Source: JAMOAD01 sp023621955 (lineage in GTDB: Bacteria; Acidobacteriota; Aminicenantia; JAMOAD01). Taken from it: a stretch of 64,000 nucleotides of DNA. The stretch covers positions 4,066-68,065 of the forward strand of contig DAONEM010000008.1 in NCBI GenBank assembly GCA_035403085.1, given 5' to 3'. A program made the translations under genes and the position numbers. Below the pieces are notes generated by a model, which was given only the letters and a program-made list of their open reading frames with translations, did not search any database and was not told where the DNA came from. Of the stretch, positions 60,528 through 64,000 are shown one piece after another (within the stretch, counting starts at the first letter, position 1; each line of letters begins with the position of its first letter).

Positions 60528-61427
60528 ATGTCGGAAATGAAAGAGCTGGACAAACTGGAAATCTTAGATCTGGCCACGTTGGACAGCTTCTATTTAGAGC
60601 CACTGTACGAGAAAATCCTCAAGGAACTCCACCTGGAGATCGCTTACGACCGCCAGCTCTACCTTATCTCCCCCGGTTTGACCGTCCTCTCGCCCGAGAA
60701 GGTTCCCCAGGAGGTCGAAGAGTTCCTCTCCCGAAAGAACGATTTCCTCGAATACTTGAAGAAGCTGATCCTTCGAAACCTCTTAGAGTACTCCTTTATC
60801 GTTGAGGCTCACAGCTACTTCATCGAGCAGAACGGGAACACCCTGATCGCACGGCTCCGGGAGAAGGATGCCGCAAAGATGAAGTACGAGGTGAAGTTTT
60901 ACACCCACTCCCCCGACGAGATCCTCGACCACTACCAAGACAAGATCTACATAGGCAGGGACTTTCTCTTCCTCGACACCCTTCGTCGCCCCCGCTACGG
61001 GATCGAAGACCATCTTGCTTCGATTCCCTTCGAAATCCGGCGGTTGAGGGAGAAGTACATCGAGAAGATCCGCTTCCCCGGGCCGGAGACGGAAGAGTAT
61101 CTCAAAGAGCTTGAAGCCTTGGGGGAGGAGTTTACCCACCTTGCCGCCGACACGCTCAGGGCTCTCCCTCCCTCCTTCCAGATAGACCGAGCCGAAAGCT
61201 TGGATAATCTCCAGCTTCTCTCCACGAAGTTGAGAGAGGTCAAGCACTACCTCTTAGAGATCAAAGAGGAGCTGAAAGAGTACATCGAGATTCTCCGGCG
61301 GAACGAAGAGAAGGACTTCGTCCGCTACGCGGTTAAGTGCAAGAAGGACCTGGTCAACCTGATCATCCTCTTGAACGTGAAATTCCTTGGCCCCGTGGTC
61401 GAGGAGATCACTCACCGCAAACCCTGA
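60528..61427 (+). CDS. Unrecognised soluble protein, 299 aa
   Basis: I do not recognise a family. The protein is soluble, rich in Glu/Leu/Lys and mostly helical, with no signal peptide or membrane helix. The C-terminal third (about 205-270) is a likely coiled coil (LQLLSTKLREVKHYLLEIKEELKEYIEILRRNEEK). The middle (about 95-150) looks like a small alpha/beta unit (FIVEAHSYFIEQNGNTLIARL, YEVKFYTHSPDEILDHY). It has its own good promoter, CGGAGG, and stands between feoB and the helicase gene, each separately transcribed. Codon use is like its neighbours, so it is probably a core gene of this lineage. Confidence 0.8.
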   Translation: MSEMKELDKLEILDLATLDSFYLEPLYEKILKELHLEIAYDRQLYLISPGLTVLSPEKVPQEVEEFLSRKNDFLEYLKKLILRNLLEYSFIVEAHSYFIEQNGNTLIARLREKDAAKMKYEVKFYTHSPDEILDHYQDKIYIGRDFLFLDTLRRPRYGIEDHLASIPFEIRRLREKYIEKIRFPGPETEEYLKELEALGEEFTHLAADTLRALPPSFQIDRAESLDNLQLLSTKLREVKHYLLEIKEELKEYIEILRRNEEKDFVRYAVKCKKDLVNLIILLNVKFLGPVVEEITHRKP

Positions 61428-61441
61428 AGGGACCAGGCTCG

Positions 61442-61470
61442 TTGACTTTTCTCCTCTAGACCGATAAAAT
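61442..61470 (+). promoter_or_regulatory. Promoter of the UvrD-type helicase
   Basis: TTGACT (61442-61447), 17 bp, TAAAAT (61465-61470). The leader contains a small hairpin (GGGGC-GAC-GCCCC) just before the AGGAGAG site. Confidence 0.7.
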
Positions 61471-61515
61471 GGAGTTCTTCCACACGGGGCGACGCCCCTC
61501 TCAGGAGAGAGCCAC

Positions 61516-63372
61516 ATGGAATCGGTCAAAGAGTTACTCGTTCAATTAAACCCCAGACAAAGGGAGGCGGTCACCTATTTCGACGGCCCTCTCTTGATAA
61601 GCGCCGGCGCCGGTTCGGGGAAAACCAGGGTGATCACCTTCAAGATTGCCTATATGATCCGCGAGATGGGGCTTCAGCCGGAAGAGGTGCTGGCTCTCAC
61701 GTTTACCAACAAAGCCGCCCACGAGATGAAGGAGAGGGTTCAGGCCTTGACGGGGGTGGAAGGGAGCAGGCTTTGGATCTCCACGTTTCACTCCTTCGGC
61801 CTCAGGCTCCTGAAGACCCATCTTTCCAACGGGAAGTCTCTGAGCGTTTTGGACAGAGAAGATCAGAAGGCCCTTCTGAAAGAGATCGCCGCCTCGATGA
61901 AGCTGAAATTGGATTCTGACGAGCTGAAAAAGGTCGTCGCCGAGATTTCCGGAACCAAGAGGAAGGGGATTCTCATCCAAGTCCGGGCGATGCTCATCAA
62001 CTATATGGACTCCCGGTATATCGACCTCTACCTCCGTTACCAGAAGGAGTTGGAGAAACGGCAAGCCGTTGACTTTGAAGATCTCATCGCCAGGCCGACT
62101 CAGATGCTGAAGAAGGACGAGGAGCTCCGTAAGAGGGTGGCGGCTCAGTTCGGCTATGTCCTAGTGGACGAGTTTCAGGATACCTCGCCGGAACAGTATA
62201 AACTTCTGAGACAGATCACCCGGGAGAAAGACCTCTGCGTTGTCGGCGATGAGGATCAGAGCATCTACTCCTGGAGAGGGGCCGACCGGGAGATTTTCAA
62301 GCTCTTTCGGGATGACAACGAAGGGTGCAAGGTGATCGCCTTAGAGGAGAACTACCGTTCTTCGAAGATGATTATTCAAGGCGCCAGCGCCGTTATCAAC
62401 GGGAACAGCGAGAGGATCGAGAAGAACCTCTTCACCAGAAACCCTGAAGGGGACCCGATTCTTCTCTACAAGGCGGCCGATAAGGAGAAGGAGGCGGAGT
62501 TTATCGCCTCGACCATCCGGAACAACACGGGGGCGCGGGACTTCTTTCCCGTTGGCGTCCTTTACAGGATCAACAGCCGTTCCAGGGCCCTGGAAGACGC
62601 CCTTAACGAAGCGGGTGTCAAATACAAGATCGTGGGAAGCCTCCGCTTTTACGAGAGGAAGGAGGTCAAAGATTTGGCCGCCTACCTCAAGCTGGCTTAC
62701 TTTCCCGACGACGATCCCTCCTTCCTGAGGGCTATCTCTTTTCCCCCCCGGGGGATCGGGGAGAAAACCCTCGAGAAGGTGAAGGAGATGGCCCTCTCCT
62801 GGGGGATTCCCTACCTCGAAGCGGCCAGGAAGGCAGAGCGGGAGGGAGTGGTCAAGGCGGGTCTCTTTAGGGAGTTTCTCTCGATCTTGGACGAAACAGC
62901 CCGGGACCTTGACAAGAAACCACTGGATCAGGTTCTCAAAAGGGTCGTGGAACGGACGGATTTTCGTCGTTTCTTAACCCGGAAGGAAGAGGATGTTCTC
63001 GAGGGACGTTGGGAAAACGTAGAGGAGCTCCTGGAGATTGCCTCCCGCTTTCCCGGAGAGGGGACCGAATTTCTCTCCCAGCTGACCCTGCGGGAAGGAA
63101 CGGAGGAGCTCCGTGACGAAGCCTCGGTCGTCCTCATGACCATTCACGCCGCCAAGGGGCTTGAATTTAACACGGTAATCCTGGCCGGAGTCGAGGAAGG
63201 AAGTCTACCCCATATGTTTGCCAAGGAGAGCCTGGAGGGTCTGGAAGAGGAACGCAGACTCTTCTACGTGGCGATGACCAGGGCGAAGCGTCGGCTCTTC
63301 CTCACCTCTTGTCGGGAATGGTCCCGCTTTGTGGACGAAATTCCCCTTCCCTACCGTCGGTTTCTCAGGTGA
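61516..63372 (+). CDS. UvrD/Rep-family ATP-dependent DNA helicase
   Basis: A 618-residue superfamily 1A helicase. Motif Ia/I is LISAGAGSGKTRVI (Walker A 31-37), motif II VDEFQDTSPEQ (217-227), motif III VVGDEDQSIYSWRGAD, motif V MTIHAAKGLEFNTVILAG and motif VI EERRLFYVAMTRAKRRLFL. It is about 100 residues shorter than PcrA/UvrD because the C-terminal extension that contacts UvrB or RNA polymerase is missing; this is nearer to Rep-type length. Role: repair or replication-fork restart. Confidence 0.93.
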   Translation: MESVKELLVQLNPRQREAVTYFDGPLLISAGAGSGKTRVITFKIAYMIREMGLQPEEVLALTFTNKAAHEMKERVQALTGVEGSRLWISTFHSFGLRLLKTHLSNGKSLSVLDREDQKALLKEIAASMKLKLDSDELKKVVAEISGTKRKGILIQVRAMLINYMDSRYIDLYLRYQKELEKRQAVDFEDLIARPTQMLKKDEELRKRVAAQFGYVLVDEFQDTSPEQYKLLRQITREKDLCVVGDEDQSIYSWRGADREIFKLFRDDNEGCKVIALEENYRSSKMIIQGASAVINGNSERIEKNLFTRNPEGDPILLYKAADKEKEAEFIASTIRNNTGARDFFPVGVLYRINSRSRALEDALNEAGVKYKIVGSLRFYERKEVKDLAAYLKLAYFPDDDPSFLRAISFPPRGIGEKTLEKVKEMALSWGIPYLEAARKAEREGVVKAGLFREFLSILDETARDLDKKPLDQVLKRVVERTDFRRFLTRKEEDVLEGRWENVEELLEIASRFPGEGTEFLSQLTLREGTEELRDEASVVLMTIHAAKGLEFNTVILAGVEEGSLPHMFAKESLEGLEEERRLFYVAMTRAKRRLFLTSCREWSRFVDEIPLPYRRFLR

Positions 63373-63376
63373 TGCG

Positions 63377-63943
63377 ATGACAAATTGGAAGATCGGTCTT
63401 ACCGGGCCCTTGGCCTCAGGCAAGGGAGAAGTCGTCAGGCTCTTGGAGGAGAGGGGCTTCAAGTATATCTCCCTCTCCGATATGGTCCGTGAAGCAGTCA
63501 AAGAAGCGGGGCTGGTGGAGAGTAGAGAGACCCTTCAAAATACGGGGAACCGCCTCCGGAGAGAGGGAGGGGCGGGGGTCTTGGGCGCCCGGGTGAGGGC
63601 GAGGGTTCAGGAGGAGCCTGACCGTCCCTGGGTTATCGACGGAATCAGGAACCCTGCGGAGGTAGTGGAGCTCAGAGTGCTGAAAGGGTTTGTCCTTTTG
63701 GCGGTCACCGCTCCTAGAGAGCTCTTGGTCGAGAGGGTTTTGCGCCGCTCCAGATCTTCGGATCCAAAGTCTGAAGAGGAGATTGTCCGACGTCTCGACA
63801 GGGATTGGGGAATAGGAGAACCTCCCGAAGGGCAGCAAGTGGGACCGACAGTCGCCGAGGCCGACCACACCATCGAGAACATCTCCTCTCTGGAGGAGTT
63901 GGAACGCCTTGTGGAGAATTTTCTCGCCTCTCTTTCCCGTTAG
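63377..63943 (+). CDS. P-loop kinase-like protein (dephospho-CoA kinase/UPF0200-like)
   Basis: A 188-residue nucleotide-binding protein with Walker A GPLASGKGE (10-18), a lid-like region (RVLRRSRSSDP) and VIDGIRNPAEVVELR as a second conserved patch. The pattern SGKGEVVRLLEERGFKYISLSDMVRE is like the UPF0200 and dCMP/dephospho-CoA-kinase-like NTPases, whose substrates are uncertain. ATG at 63377 follows an AGGTGA site and the helicase stop by 4 bp. It is likely co-transcribed with the helicase. Confidence 0.78.
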   Translation: MTNWKIGLTGPLASGKGEVVRLLEERGFKYISLSDMVREAVKEAGLVESRETLQNTGNRLRREGGAGVLGARVRARVQEEPDRPWVIDGIRNPAEVVELRVLKGFVLLAVTAPRELLVERVLRRSRSSDPKSEEEIVRRLDRDWGIGEPPEGQQVGPTVAEADHTIENISSLEELERLVENFLASLSR

Positions 63944-63959
63944 CCCCTAGCCCATATTC

Positions 63960-64000
63960 TACAACGGACACTCCTTTTTCTTCAGCGGACACTCCGTTTT
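63960..64000 (-). repeat. Dispersed repeat, copy C (two tandem 21-nt units, cut by window end)
   Basis: On the minus strand: AAAACGGAGTGTCCGCT, then AAAAAGGAGTGTCCGTTGTA (63979-63960). The GAGTGT cores are exactly 21 bp apart. The second unit is identical over 20 bases to copies A and B. The array may continue past 64000. Confidence 0.85.

Overview
The window is about 64 kb of GC-rich bacterial DNA with very dense coding. Most neighbouring genes on one strand overlap by ATGA or sit a few bases apart. LpxC, a TolC-type channel, an RND pump, an outer-membrane barrel protein and a FlgD/FlgE pair point to a Gram-negative, flagellated cell. A Tdh-Kbl threonine pathway, a decarboxylase-type carboxyltransferase with its own biotin carrier, methylmalonyl-CoA epimerase, formimidoyltransferase and FeoAB suggest amino-acid catabolism under anoxic conditions; this lifestyle is an inference. 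I cannot assign a phylum from the sequence alone. No rRNA, CRISPR array, transposase, integrase or prophage gene was seen.

Layout. 1-10.9 kb (+): end of tig, clpP, clpX, lon, engB, rho, an NtrC-type regulator, an RsuA/RluB pseudouridine synthase and two unrecognised membrane proteins. 10.9-17.0 kb (-): DUF192 protein, pcm, tRNA-Glu and tRNA-Lys, a lipoprotein, gatA, gatC, kbl, tdh. 17.1-24.5 kb (+): PilZ protein, gltX, thiD, a second Lon-family protease, then flgD-flgE behind a sigma-54-type promoter. 24.5-25.7 kb (-): aspartate-type aminotransferase. 25.9-31.4 kb (+): a bacterial alpha-2-macroglobulin. 31.5-36.9 kb (-): HerA-like ATPase, then a flippase / CDP-alcohol phosphotransferase / radical SAM operon. 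37.1 kb (+): lpxC. 37.9-42.8 kb (-): mtgA, a YciB-Nudix fusion, an outer-membrane protein, tRNA-Leu(UAG), a transketolase C-terminal half, an M23 peptidase. 42.9-51 kb (+): PatB-like lyase, tRNA-Leu(CAA), carboxyltransferase/gamma-like/biotin genes, ftcD, mce, RluA-type synthase, HAD phosphatase, AraC-GyrI regulator. 51-58 kb: a TauE permease (-) and a tetR-tolC-acrA-acrB efflux operon (+). 58.2-64 kb (+): feoAB, an unknown gene, a UvrD-type helicase, a small P-loop kinase.

Expression signals are unusually readable. Sixteen sigma-70-type promoters with both hexamers can be placed by eye, mostly with 17-18 bp spacers. At gatC, the PilZ gene, aspC, lpxC, the HAD gene and tauE the -10 box ends only 5-6 bp before the ATG and no Shine-Dalgarno is present, so these mRNAs look leaderless. 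Strong GC-rich hairpins follow many genes, mostly without a U-tract, which fits the presence of rho.

The best candidates for something new are: a dispersed repeat built on AAAAAGGAGTGTCCGTTGTA at three intergenic sites; the widespread leaderless starts; an NtrC-type regulator with changed ATPase-switch residues; the flippase/CDP-alcohol transferase/radical SAM operon; a YciB-Nudix fusion; an internal promoter and ribosome site that could release a free GyrI-like domain; and two linked unrecognised membrane proteins at 8.4-10.9 kb.
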